Shown: positions 1 through 5,931 of the stretch, piece by piece | How the letters are laid out: every line of letters begins with the position of its first letter | Position numbering within the stretch: the first letter of the stretch is position 1 | Assembly (NCBI GenBank): GCA_915066865.1 | Contig: CAJZEE010000093.1 | Location: 1-7,292, forward strand | Source: an uncultured Veillonella sp. | GTDB taxonomy: Bacteria; Bacillota; Negativicutes; Veillonellales; Veillonellaceae | Length of the DNA stretch: 7,292 nt | Direction of reading: 5' to 3' | The notes under the pieces: generated by a model | What the model was told of the DNA's origin: nothing | Databases searched by the model: none | Seen by the model: only the letters and a program-made list of their open reading frames with translations | Made by a program: the position numbers and the translations under genes

Positions 1-37
1 TTTCCGATCTAATATATTAAATTTCAATATTTTTTTA

Positions 38-65
38 CAAGGTACCTTGCGTTCCGAGGTACCTT
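38..65. promoter_or_regulatory. Paired GGTACC palindromes, putative PadR operator
   Basis: A perfect 12-base palindrome, CAAGGTACCTTG (38-49), is followed by a second copy with the palindromic core AGGTACCT (57-64). The centres are 17 bases apart. Both lie over the -35 and spacer of the predicted promoter of the padR-like gene. PadR-family repressors commonly bind dyads in their own promoters, so autoregulation is likely, but assigning this site to this protein is inference from position. Confidence 0.5.
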
Positions 66-75
66 ATGTTATTAT
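47..75 (+). promoter_or_regulatory. Predicted sigma-A promoter of the padR operon
   Basis: A -35-like TTGCGT (47-52) and a -10-like TATTAT (70-75) are separated by 17 bases. Transcription would start near 82, giving a leader of about 70 bases. The -35 is weak (three consensus positions) and the -10 good (five). The GGTACC palindromes overlap the -35 and the spacer, which suits repression. The call rests only on sequence match and position. Confidence 0.45.
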
Positions 76-91
76 GTATTTGTCAGTACAT
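74..91. promoter_or_regulatory. ATGTA-N8-TACAT inverted repeat
   Basis: ATGTA (74-78) and TACAT (87-91) form an inverted repeat with an 8-base spacer, across the predicted -10 and start site. It resembles the ATGT/ACAT half-sites described for PadR operators. Counted as ATGT-ACAT the spacer here is 10 bases, whereas the classical motif has 8. It may be an additional operator or chance. Confidence 0.35.
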
Positions 92-152
92 GATAGTGAC
101 CGTAAGAGAGCTTTCACATTGGCAGGCAAGCGCAGCCTAAAAGGGAGGAACT

Positions 153-482
153 ATGCAAGTTCAATTAAAAAAAGGTGTTATGGACATGCTGGTGCTAGCA
201 TTATTAACACAAAATGATCGCTACGGATACGAAATCGTAAGCACCATTTCAGAATATATTGAAATATCTGAAGGAACGATATATCCATTGTTTAACAGAC
301 TGAAAAAAGAAAAGTATGTTGAAACGTATTTAAAGGAGTCTTCTACAGGCCCATCACGGAAATACTATCATATCACGAACGAAGGCCGTGCAGCATATAA
401 CAAGATGCGTCAAGAATGGGATGATTTTTCTGTTGTTATCAATATGCTGTTGAAAGGAGTCGATAATAATGAACAAAAATAG
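153..482 (+). CDS. PadR-family transcriptional regulator
   Basis: A 109-residue DNA-binding regulator, the size of the minimal PadR subgroup with a winged helix and a short C-terminal dimerisation helix. The N-terminal part (residues 5-75) has the family pattern: hydrophobic helix 1 (MDMLVLALL), the YGYEI turn (24-28), the recognition-helix segment EGTIYPLFNRL and the wing with GPSRKYYHIT. The C-terminal 30 residues form the probable dimer helix. The start is fixed by AGGGAGG at 142-148. The gene overlaps the next one by 14 bases, which indicates translational coupling. Palindromes over its promoter suggest autorepression. PadR proteins next to DUF1700 membrane proteins typically control envelope or stress operons. 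The inducer cannot be read from the sequence. Confidence 0.92.
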   Translation: MQVQLKKGVMDMLVLALLTQNDRYGYEIVSTISEYIEISEGTIYPLFNRLKKEKYVETYLKESSTGPSRKYYHITNEGRAAYNKMRQEWDDFSVVINMLLKGVDNNEQK

Positions 483-1044
483 CTTTTTGGATGCATTGCG
501 TAATATATTTAAAAAAGCGCGTGTTGCAGATGTGGAGAGTATTATAGAGGTTTATGAAGAGCATTTTGCGGTAGGTTATGAAAAGGGTCTTACCGATAGT
601 GAGATCATTAAATCCTTAGGGACTCCAGAGGAAATATATGCATCCTACGTAGATGCAGGTATCATTACAGACACAATGAATCAAGATGGTAGTGAAAGTA
701 AATCCGTTAATATGCAGGAAATTTATGCACGATTTGATGATTATAAAGAGCGTCTTTTACCTCAATTACCGGGGATGGCTAAAAAAGCATCTAAGACTTT
801 GCTCTCTATTGGAAGTGCCTTATCCTATATTGTAGGTGCTCTTATATTCATTATTACACCGGCTATCTTGTTCTTACTAGGTAGCTCATGGCAACCATTT
901 GAGAATGTTACTGCATTTCCAGTATTGTCCATTGTAACTTTAGTGGCACTTGGTGGTGTAGGTTTATTTGGTGGACTTACATGCGTCTTTGTTGGTACAG
1001 AGCTTCGCGGTGTGCGTGAACGTTACTTCCGCAATGTAGATTAA
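469..1044 (+). CDS. DUF1700/HAAS-type membrane protein, partner of PadR
   Basis: A 191-residue protein with a soluble N-terminal domain and a membrane-embedded C-terminal part. Residues 1-64 match the DUF1700/HAAS pattern: an opening FLDALRNIF helix, the acidic VESIIEVYEEHFAVGYEKG segment and a KSLGTPEEIYASY turn-helix. A charged linker follows (65-108). Two strongly hydrophobic stretches (about 112-138 and 149-176) form membrane segments, and the first is long enough to be a re-entrant or paired helix. The C-terminus is basic (LRGVRERYFR) and probably cytoplasmic. The start ATG at 469 has AAAGGAG at 453-459 inside the 3' end of the padR-like gene. PadR-DUF1700 pairs are widespread in Firmicutes and are thought to be a sensor and repressor unit, but no biochemical activity is established that I can state. 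Confidence 0.82.
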   Translation: MNKNSFLDALRNIFKKARVADVESIIEVYEEHFAVGYEKGLTDSEIIKSLGTPEEIYASYVDAGIITDTMNQDGSESKSVNMQEIYARFDDYKERLLPQLPGMAKKASKTLLSIGSALSYIVGALIFIITPAILFLLGSSWQPFENVTAFPVLSIVTLVALGGVGLFGGLTCVFVGTELRGVRERYFRNVD

Positions 1045-1053
1045 GGAGGTCCT

Positions 1054-1482
1054 ATGAGACGAATTATAATAACAGCGATTTTAACCGTAATTTGTGCTGT
1101 TGGGGCATGTACATCTTTTGCCGTTAATGATTTACCTAATTTCGGTGAATGGATGAAAACGAATGAACAACAGTTTAGAAAACCACATAGACATGATGGT
1201 CCTAATCAGTATATGGATAAACATATGATGGATGGAAATAATCATATGATGCCTCAAGATGGTATGCGGCCAAATAATGGCCAACATATGCACCAAAATG
1301 GTCAAAATCAAATGATGCCTCAAGATGGTATGGGACCAAATAATGGTCAGCATATGCACTCAAATGGTCAAATGCCTCCGCAAGGTCAAATGCCTATGCA
1401 AGGCCAACCACCTCAACAACCTAATGGCAATGCACCACAACAACAAACTGATCAAGGTGCACCACAAACTACACAAAACTAA
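1054..1482 (+). CDS. Exported Met/His/Gln-rich repeat protein, function unknown
   Basis: A 142-residue protein I cannot assign to a characterised family. Residues 1-23 form a signal peptide: RR, then a hydrophobic core, then either a lipobox-like VGAC (Cys19) or a signal peptidase I site after SFA (23). The rest is low complexity, rich in Met, His, Gln, Asn, Pro and Gly. I count 16 Met and 8 His in the whole protein, with HMM at 57-59 and 64-66 and HMH at 78-80 and 100-102. Two 22-residue tandem repeats span 64-85 and 86-107. The tail (108-142) is Gln/Pro-rich. There is no Cys after residue 19. AAGGAGGT at 1043-1050 overlaps the stop of the upstream gene, so it is the third cistron of the padR operon. 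Met/His clustering suggests binding of copper or a similar metal, or an extended envelope protein; both are inference. Confidence 0.8.
   Translation: MRRIIITAILTVICAVGACTSFAVNDLPNFGEWMKTNEQQFRKPHRHDGPNQYMDKHMMDGNNHMMPQDGMRPNNGQHMHQNGQNQMMPQDGMGPNNGQHMHSNGQMPPQGQMPMQGQPPQQPNGNAPQQQTDQGAPQTTQN
1243..1374 (+). repeat. Two tandem 66-base in-frame repeats
   Basis: Unit 1 is 1243-1308 and unit 2 is 1309-1374. Aligned by eye they differ at 9 of 66 positions. Each encodes 22 residues with the pattern MMPQDGM-x-PNNGQHMH-x-NGQ. Some differences are synonymous (GGC/GGT, CAA/CAG), so the duplication is not very recent. Such units can expand or contract between strains. Confidence 0.85.
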
Positions 1483-1489
1483 CGATACT

Positions 1490-1598
1490 TTATGAGTTCA
1501 TTTCTCTCATAAGATATAGAAGATATAGAGAACGTGGTCATGAAAGTGCATTCATGGCCACCATAGAGTCACACACTATATGTGATACATTCGTATCA
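1490..1598 (+). other. Hairpin-rich 3' untranslated region
   Basis: Between the stop of the Met-rich gene and the terminator lie several inverted repeats: TTATGAG/CTCATAA (1490-1512); an 11-base-pair stem GTGGTCATGAA/TTCATGGCCAC with a 6-base loop and one G-U pair (1534-1561); and TGATAC/GTATCA with the 4-base loop ATTC (1583-1598). A 9-base tandem repeat AAGATATAG is at 1511-1528. No coding sequence is visible. It may be a structured 3' UTR or part of a small RNA; neither is shown. Confidence 0.45.
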
Positions 1599-1634
1599 GA
1601 ATCTCTCTCTTACACACAATAACTACACACAAAC

Positions 1635-1666
1635 AAAAAGAGCTCCTTAGCGAAGGAGCTCTTTTT
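1635..1666 (+). terminator. Intrinsic terminator of the padR operon
   Basis: AAAAAGAGCTCCTT (1635-1648), loop AGCG, then AAGGAGCTCTTTTT (1653-1666) form a perfect 14-base-pair hairpin ending in a T tract. The matching A tract on the 5' side means it could also stop minus-strand transcripts that read past pyrE. Confidence 0.92.
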
Positions 1667-1730
1667 GTATCTATTTATAAATATTAGATAGTACTTGATG
1701 GGCTGAGAATATTTTATTAACTTCCTAATG

Positions 1731-1761
1731 AAAAACGACTTATGCATGCATATAGGTCGTT
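1731..1761 (-). terminator. Intrinsic terminator of pyrFE
   Basis: Read on the minus strand, AACGACCTAT pairs with ATAAGTCGTT (plus positions 1752-1761 and 1734-1743, one G-U pair) around an 8-base loop and runs into TTTTT (1735-1731). It starts 6 bases past the pyrE stop. There is no T tract in the plus direction, so it should act only on pyrFE. Confidence 0.75.
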
Positions 1762-1767
1762 AAAAAA

Positions 1768-2355
1768 TTATTTGATATGTTTAGAGCCACGTTCTGTCAT
1801 AGCTACACCGTCTTTGCAAAGAGGGCATTCTTCAGGTTTATAAGTTGGAACTTCAAGATTAAGTAATGCTTGTACCTTTTCGTGAGGTACACCGAATTCT
1901 GCTTTACCCCCAGAACGGTTAACAAGAAGGCCTACACCTACGATTTCACCGCCGGATTGGTTTACAACATTTACTACTTCTTGTACAGAACCACCAGTAG
2001 TTACGATGTCTTCAACGATAAGTACCCTTGTGCCTGGCTCGATTTTAAAGCCACGACGCAATGTCATAACGCCTTTTTCGCGTTCTGTGAAGATAGCACG
2101 AGTGCCAAGCGCTTTACCTACTTCATGAGCAAGTAAGATGCCGCCAGTCATAGGTCCAATAACAAGTTCCACATTTTGATTGCGGAAGCGTTCAGCTAAT
2201 TCTTTACAAAGTTTTTCAGTATATTTTGGGTGTTGTAATACATTGAATTTTTCAACATACATTGGACTGTGGAGACCAGATGTCAAAAGGAAGTGACCTT
2301 CTAAAATAGCTTGAGTGTCGATCAGTAATTGTTTTACTTCTTGTTCTGTCATCAT
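1768..2355 (-). CDS. pyrE: Orotate phosphoribosyltransferase
   Basis: Converts orotate and PRPP to orotidine 5'-phosphate, step five of de novo UMP synthesis, in the cytoplasm. The 195 residues carry the PRPP-binding motif LIVEDIVTTGGSV at 112-124 (acidic pair E115-D116), the GPMTGGILLAHEVG segment at 67-80 and the TEREKG loop at 90-95. The C-terminal tail with CPLC (177-180) and MTERGS resembles the Thermus-type PyrE subfamily rather than the E. coli type. The start overlaps the stop of pyrF in ATGA (2355-2352), so translation is probably coupled; GGAGAAGG lies just upstream within pyrF. A second ATG follows directly at 2352, so the protein may begin one residue later. Confidence 0.96.
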   Translation of the reverse strand: MMTEQEVKQLLIDTQAILEGHFLLTSGLHSPMYVEKFNVLQHPKYTEKLCKELAERFRNQNVELVIGPMTGGILLAHEVGKALGTRAIFTEREKGVMTLRRGFKIEPGTRVLIVEDIVTTGGSVQEVVNVVNQSGGEIVGVGLLVNRSGGKAEFGVPHEKVQALLNLEVPTYKPEECPLCKDGVAMTERGSKHIK

Positions 2356-3071
2356 TTGGATACCTTCTCCATTTCTTCAATAATTAAACGAACCGCTTTG
2401 CGAGGGTTTTCGGCTTGTGTAATAGGGCGACCAATAACGAGGCGAGATGCGCCATCTTGTAATGCGCTAGCAGGTGTAGCAACCCGTTTTTGGTCGTCTG
2501 TTGTTGCAAAGGAAGGACGAATACCAGGGGTAACGATGAGAAAGTCATCGCCACATGCTTCGCGAATCATTTTAGCTTCTAATGCGGAACATACAACACC
2601 ATCCATACCACAGTCTTTAGCGAGTTTTGCAAGGCGAATGACTTGGTCGGAAATTGGTAGCTGACCACCGATAGCAGTCCAAGATTCATCGTCGAAACTG
2701 GTTAAAGCAGTGATGGCTAATAATTTTGGCCGTTCAACGCCTAGTTTCTCCCCACTCTCACGAGCTGCATCAACAGCAGCTTTCATCATGACAGGACCAC
2801 CTTGACCATGTAGAGTAATTAAACTAGCACCGAGACGTGTTAAAGAAGAAACGCCATGGGCTACGGTATTTGGAATGTCGTGCAATTTTAAATCAAGAAA
2901 TACCTGTTTGTTTTGCTCCTGTAAAAAACGAATTGTTTTTGCTCCTTCGGCATAGAATAGCTCCATACCGACCTTGTAAAAGCTAACCGAATCACCGAGG
3001 GATAATACGATTTCTTTCACTGCATCCATTGTGGATACGTCAAGGGCAACGATTAATCTGTCATCTGCCAT
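2352..3071 (-). CDS. pyrF: Orotidine 5'-phosphate decarboxylase
   Basis: Decarboxylates OMP to UMP, the last step of de novo pyrimidine synthesis; cytoplasmic TIM barrel, normally a dimer. The 239 residues are full length for the family. Visible signatures are LIVALDV with D11, K33 in FYKVG, the catalytic block DLKLHDIPNT (60-69, with D60, K62 and D65), PGIR (182-185) and the phosphate-binding GRPI (214-217). The start has GGAGG seven bases upstream (TATGGAGGTTGCAAC). It is the first gene of a two-gene pyrFE unit; the other pyr genes are not in this window. It is divergent from the exonuclease gene. Confidence 0.97.
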   Translation of the reverse strand: MADDRLIVALDVSTMDAVKEIVLSLGDSVSFYKVGMELFYAEGAKTIRFLQEQNKQVFLDLKLHDIPNTVAHGVSSLTRLGASLITLHGQGGPVMMKAAVDAARESGEKLGVERPKLLAITALTSFDDESWTAIGGQLPISDQVIRLAKLAKDCGMDGVVCSALEAKMIREACGDDFLIVTPGIRPSFATTDDQKRVATPASALQDGASRLVIGRPITQAENPRKAVRLIIEEMEKVSK

Positions 3072-3105
3072 GTTGCAACCTCCATACTACATACATATCT
3101 AAATA

Positions 3106-3135
3106 ATTTTCACATACTGAGGGCCTATCTGTCAA
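3106..3135 (-). promoter_or_regulatory. Predicted promoter of pyrFE
   Basis: On the minus strand a consensus -35 TTGACA (3135-3130) is followed after 18 bases by GAAAAT (3111-3106), preceded by TGT, an extended -10 element. The -10 matches four of six positions. The leader to the pyrF start would be about 30 bases, too short for a PyrR-type attenuator, and none is visible. Confidence 0.5.
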
Positions 3136-3153
3136 TTAAAATTGGTGTAAATG

Positions 3154-3172
3154 AGGTGATTATTGGTCACCT
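3154..3172. promoter_or_regulatory. Inverted repeat AGGTGA-N7-TCACCT
   Basis: AGGTGA (3154-3159) and TCACCT (3167-3172) form a perfect dyad with a 7-base spacer. It lies upstream of the pyrFE -35 and of the extended -10 of the exonuclease/salvage operon. Its position between two divergent promoters suits an operator for a shared regulator. No regulator is encoded nearby and the site is not one I recognise. Confidence 0.4.
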
Positions 3173-3199
3173 TTGAACAGTAGATTATAGTCTATTTCA

Positions 3200-3208
3200 T
3201 GCTATAAT
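3200..3208 (+). promoter_or_regulatory. Extended -10 promoter of the exonuclease operon
   Basis: TGCTATAAT (3200-3208) is a perfect extended -10 element. No good -35 lies at the usual distance; TTGAAC at 3173-3178 is too far upstream. Transcription would start near 3215, about 45 bases before the start codon. A second TATAAT at 3225-3230 lacks both a -35 and a TG. Confidence 0.5.
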
Positions 3209-3259
3209 AAATAGAGAAAATGAATATAATTCTTATATATAGATTTTGAAAGGAGTCCT

Positions 3260-3889
3260 ATGTTAGATTTTGTTGCATTAGACTTTGAAACAGCTAATAA
3301 ATTTAAAAACAGTGCGTGCTCCTTGGCGGTTATTACCGTAAAGGATGGACAAATTGCAAAGAAAGCCTATAGTCTCATTAAACCCCCGTTTATGAGTTTC
3401 GATGATGAATGCATTGAAATCCATGGCATTCAGCCGAAGGATGTTCTTCATGAAAAGACCTTTGATCAGTTGTGGAATGCCATTTATGAAAATCATTTAA
3501 AAGGAAATATTATGGTGGCTCATAATGCGAAATTCGATATGAACGTATTGCGTGCTACCTTAGATTATTATAAAATCCCTTGGCCAGAAATAGATTATGC
3601 ATGCACTGTTAAGCTTTCACGCGCTGTATGGCCTGATTTAGTTAATCATAAGTTGAATACAATGGCTGCATACATTGGAGTTGAGTTTAAGCATCACTAT
3701 GCACTGGATGATGCGGAGACTTGTGCAAAGGTTGTATTAGAAGCTGCTAAGTTAAAAGGCGTTAATAGCTTACCAGATTTATTAAAGATTACAGGTGTAC
3801 CGTTAGAACCATTCATTGATGATAAAAATCGCTCTGCTCAAGATGCATTACATAAAGAGCCAGAACCAGAGCAAATGTCGTTCTTTTAG
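3260..3889 (+). CDS. DEDDh 3'-5' exonuclease, DnaQ-like
   Basis: A 209-residue single-domain exonuclease of the DnaQ/epsilon superfamily that would remove nucleotides from DNA 3' ends using two metal ions. All catalytic positions are visible: Exo I DFET with D8 and E10, Exo II VAHNAKFDMNVL with D93, and Exo III HHYALDDAE with H146 and D151 (DEDDh type). After the domain (about residue 165) comes a tail ending in QMSFF (205-209), which resembles the QxxLF-type peptide that binds the sliding clamp. AAAGGAG at 3249-3255 supports the start. deoC begins 14 bases after its stop, so it probably leads the deoC-pdp-cdd operon. It is too short for PolC. It could be a proofreading-like or repair nuclease; the exact role is not readable. 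Confidence 0.88.
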   Translation: MLDFVALDFETANKFKNSACSLAVITVKDGQIAKKAYSLIKPPFMSFDDECIEIHGIQPKDVLHEKTFDQLWNAIYENHLKGNIMVAHNAKFDMNVLRATLDYYKIPWPEIDYACTVKLSRAVWPDLVNHKLNTMAAYIGVEFKHHYALDDAETCAKVVLEAAKLKGVNSLPDLLKITGVPLEPFIDDKNRSAQDALHKEPEPEQMSFF

Positions 3890-3903
3890 TAAGGAGAGGT
3901 ACT

Positions 3904-4566
3904 ATGTTGGGTAAAGAATTATTAGCTTATGTAGATCATACATTATTGCGTCCTACAGCTACATGGGATGATATAAAAGAAGTCTGTGAGGCTGGTTTAA
4001 GGTATAAAACTGCATCTGTTTGTATTCCTCCAGACTTTGTAGCATCTGCCCATGAAGCATATCCAGAACTTAACATATGTACCGTTATTGGCTTTCCTTT
4101 AGGGTATGAAACAACAGAGGTAAAGGTAGCCGAAACGAAACAGGCTATTGAAGAGGGCGCTTCTGAAATTGATATGGTTATTAATCTTGGAGATGTAAAG
4201 CAAGGTGATTTTGAAGCGGTAACGAACGAAATTGCAGCACTTAAGGAGGCTTGTGGCGATAAGATTTTAAAGGTTATTATCGAAACTTGTTATCTTACAG
4301 ATTCTGAAAAGGTAGCGCTTTGCAAATGTATTACAAATGGTGGTGCAGACTATATTAAAACATCTACTGGATTTGGTAGCGGCGGTGCAAGCCTTGAAGA
4401 TATTAGACTCTTTAAAAAGCATATTGGTTCTAATGTACAGATTAAGGCCGCAGGTGGTATTCGCTCTATTACGGATATGAAAGCCTATATTGCAGAAGGT
4501 TGTAGTCGAATTGGAGCCAGTGCAGCTGTAGAGTTGCTAAAGAATCACTTGAACGAAGAAGTATAA
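3904..4566 (+). CDS. deoC: Deoxyribose-phosphate aldolase
   Basis: Cleaves 2-deoxyribose 5-phosphate to glyceraldehyde 3-phosphate and acetaldehyde, the last step of deoxynucleoside catabolism; cytoplasmic TIM barrel. The 220 residues are full length. K152 in YIKTSTGFG is the Schiff-base lysine, and D91 (EIDMVIN) and K181 (IKAAGGIR) match the proton-relay residues. The N-terminal DHTLLRPTAT is also typical. AAGGAG at 3891-3896 precedes the start. It sits between the exonuclease and pdp. The 1-to-5 phosphate mutase (deoB) that normally links pdp to deoC is not in the window. Confidence 0.97.
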   Translation: MLGKELLAYVDHTLLRPTATWDDIKEVCEAGLRYKTASVCIPPDFVASAHEAYPELNICTVIGFPLGYETTEVKVAETKQAIEEGASEIDMVINLGDVKQGDFEAVTNEIAALKEACGDKILKVIIETCYLTDSEKVALCKCITNGGADYIKTSTGFGSGGASLEDIRLFKKHIGSNVQIKAAGGIRSITDMKAYIAEGCSRIGASAAVELLKNHLNEEV

Positions 4567-4570
4567 TAAA

Positions 4571-4599
4571 AAACCACCTAGGCTATGCTTAGGTGGTTT
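4571..4599 (+). terminator. Intercistronic hairpin between deoC and pdp
   Basis: AAACCACCTAGGC (4571-4583), loop TAT, and GCTTAGGTGGTTT (4587-4599) form a 13-base-pair stem with one G-U pair. The T tract is short and broken (TTTCTT), so termination may be partial. It ends 20 bases before the pdp start. It could attenuate downstream expression, protect the deoC message from 3' decay, or end the first unit entirely. No clear promoter for pdp follows it. Confidence 0.6.
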
Positions 4600-4619
4600 C
4601 TTAGAATGGCGGTGTAACT

Positions 4620-5921
4620 ATGCGTATGTATGATATTATTCTGAAGAAAAGAGCGAACTTGCCGTTATCAGATAAGGAAATCCGCTTTGTCATAGATGAC
4701 TATGTAAAGGGGGAAATCCCTGATTATCAAGTGAGTGCGCTCTTGATGACCATAGTTTTTAATGGTATGAACGCTCGCGAACTAGGAACCTTGACCTTGG
4801 CTATGGCTCAATCAGGTAATATGGTAGATTTGTCGAATATTGATGGGATTACCGTAGATAAACATAGTACAGGTGGTGTAGGGGATAAGACAACACTTAT
4901 TATTGCGCCTCTCGTAGCCGCTTGTGGCGGCAAGGTGGCTAAGATGTCTGGACGTGGACTTGGTCATACAGGTGGCACTATTGATAAGATGGAATCTATT
5001 CCAAATTTAAAGGTATCTTTAGAGCAAGATGCTTTTATCGATCAAGTTAATAAAATCGGTCTTGCTGTTATAGGTCAGTCGGAAGGGCTTGCACCTGCTG
5101 ATAAAAAGCTATATGCTTTGCGCGATGTGACGGGAACTGTTGATAGCATCCCTCTTATTGCATCCTCTGTTATGAGCAAAAAACTGGCTTCTGGTGCACA
5201 AGCAATTTTGTTAGATGTAAAGGTTGGTAGTGGCGCCTTTATGAAAAACATAGAGGATGCTCGTGAATTGGCTAAAGCAATGGTCGATATTGGAAAGGAA
5301 AATGGCCGTTCAGTTAAGGCTATTTTGACGGATATGGACCGACCGCTAGGACATGCTATTGGAAATGCTTTGGAGATTCGAGAGGTTATTAATACGTTGA
5401 AAGGTAATGGACCAGAAGACTTAAGTCATGAATGCGTTATCATGGCAGCTCATATGCTCATATTGAGTCATATTTGTGATTACGAAGCTGCTCTTAATCG
5501 CGTGCAACAAGCACTAGATTCTGGAACCGCTCTTGAACGATTACGCTTAATGATTGAAGCCCAAGGTGGAGATAGCCGAGTTATCGATGATGACCGAGTA
5601 TTGGAAATCGGTAAGTTTACCTATGATGTAACGTCGCCTCAAGACGGTTATATTACCCATATGAATACAGAACAATGCGGCATTGCATCCGTCATGTTGG
5701 GGGCAGGTCGCACGGTTAAAGATGGTCCTATCGACTATAGTGCAGGTATTGTAATGCACAAAAAAACAGGAGATTCTGTTACTGTGGGTGAGAGTATAGC
5801 TACATTGTATGCCTCTGATGAAAGCTTACTCAATAATGCGGCTCAGACCTATTTAGAGGCTATTACTATTGGCAATACTGCACCTAAAGTAGTAGATACT
5901 ATACTTGATATTGTAGAGTAA
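4620..5921 (+). CDS. pdp: Pyrimidine-nucleoside phosphorylase
   Basis: Phosphorolyses uridine, thymidine and deoxyuridine to the base and (deoxy)ribose 1-phosphate; cytoplasmic dimer. The 433 residues are the usual length. KHSTGGVGDK (81-90) is the phosphate-binding loop, and the block SGRGLGHTGGTIDKME (110-125) is the thymidine/pyrimidine phosphorylase signature. R168, S183 and K187 lie at the spacing of the pyrimidine-binding residues of E. coli thymidine phosphorylase. The broad-specificity name is chosen over thymidine phosphorylase (deoA) because the length and Firmicute context fit Pdp; sequence alone does not settle this. The ribosome site is weak (GGCGGTG, 4609-4615), unlike its neighbours. 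A second in-frame ATG lies at 4626. Confidence 0.94.
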   Translation: MRMYDIILKKRANLPLSDKEIRFVIDDYVKGEIPDYQVSALLMTIVFNGMNARELGTLTLAMAQSGNMVDLSNIDGITVDKHSTGGVGDKTTLIIAPLVAACGGKVAKMSGRGLGHTGGTIDKMESIPNLKVSLEQDAFIDQVNKIGLAVIGQSEGLAPADKKLYALRDVTGTVDSIPLIASSVMSKKLASGAQAILLDVKVGSGAFMKNIEDARELAKAMVDIGKENGRSVKAILTDMDRPLGHAIGNALEIREVINTLKGNGPEDLSHECVIMAAHMLILSHICDYEAALNRVQQALDSGTALERLRLMIEAQGGDSRVIDDDRVLEIGKFTYDVTSPQDGYITHMNTEQCGIASVMLGAGRTVKDGPIDYSAGIVMHKKTGDSVTVGESIATLYASDESLLNNAAQTYLEAITIGNTAPKVVDTILDIVE

Positions 5922-5931
5922 GGAGCAAAAT

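Noticed and set aside
1132..1359. Minus-strand open frame rich in His, Ile and Leu
   Set aside because: It is the complement of the CAT/ATG-rich repeat region of the Met-rich gene, with no ribosome site and no plausible protein character.
1540..1566. Eight-codon ORF starting at ATG 1540
   Set aside because: It has no ribosome binding site and lies within the strong 1534-1561 hairpin.
1700..1708. GGGCTGAG resembling part of a TPP riboswitch
   Set aside because: The other conserved thi-box elements are absent and no thiamine gene follows.
1870..2136. Plus-strand open frame inside pyrE
   Set aside because: Antisense shadow of a well-conserved pyrE; no ribosome site.
2329..2664. Plus-strand open frame inside pyrF
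   Set aside because: Antisense shadow of pyrF, whose catalytic motifs are intact.
3072..3105. Possible PyrR-type attenuator upstream of pyrF
   Set aside because: The predicted leader is about 30 bases, with no terminator/antiterminator pair and no PyrR-binding-loop sequence.
3278..3496. Minus-strand open frame inside the exonuclease gene
   Set aside because: Shadow of the catalytic N-terminal coding region, without translation signals.
5547..5759. Minus-strand open frame inside pdp
   Set aside because: Shadow of the pdp C-terminal coding region.
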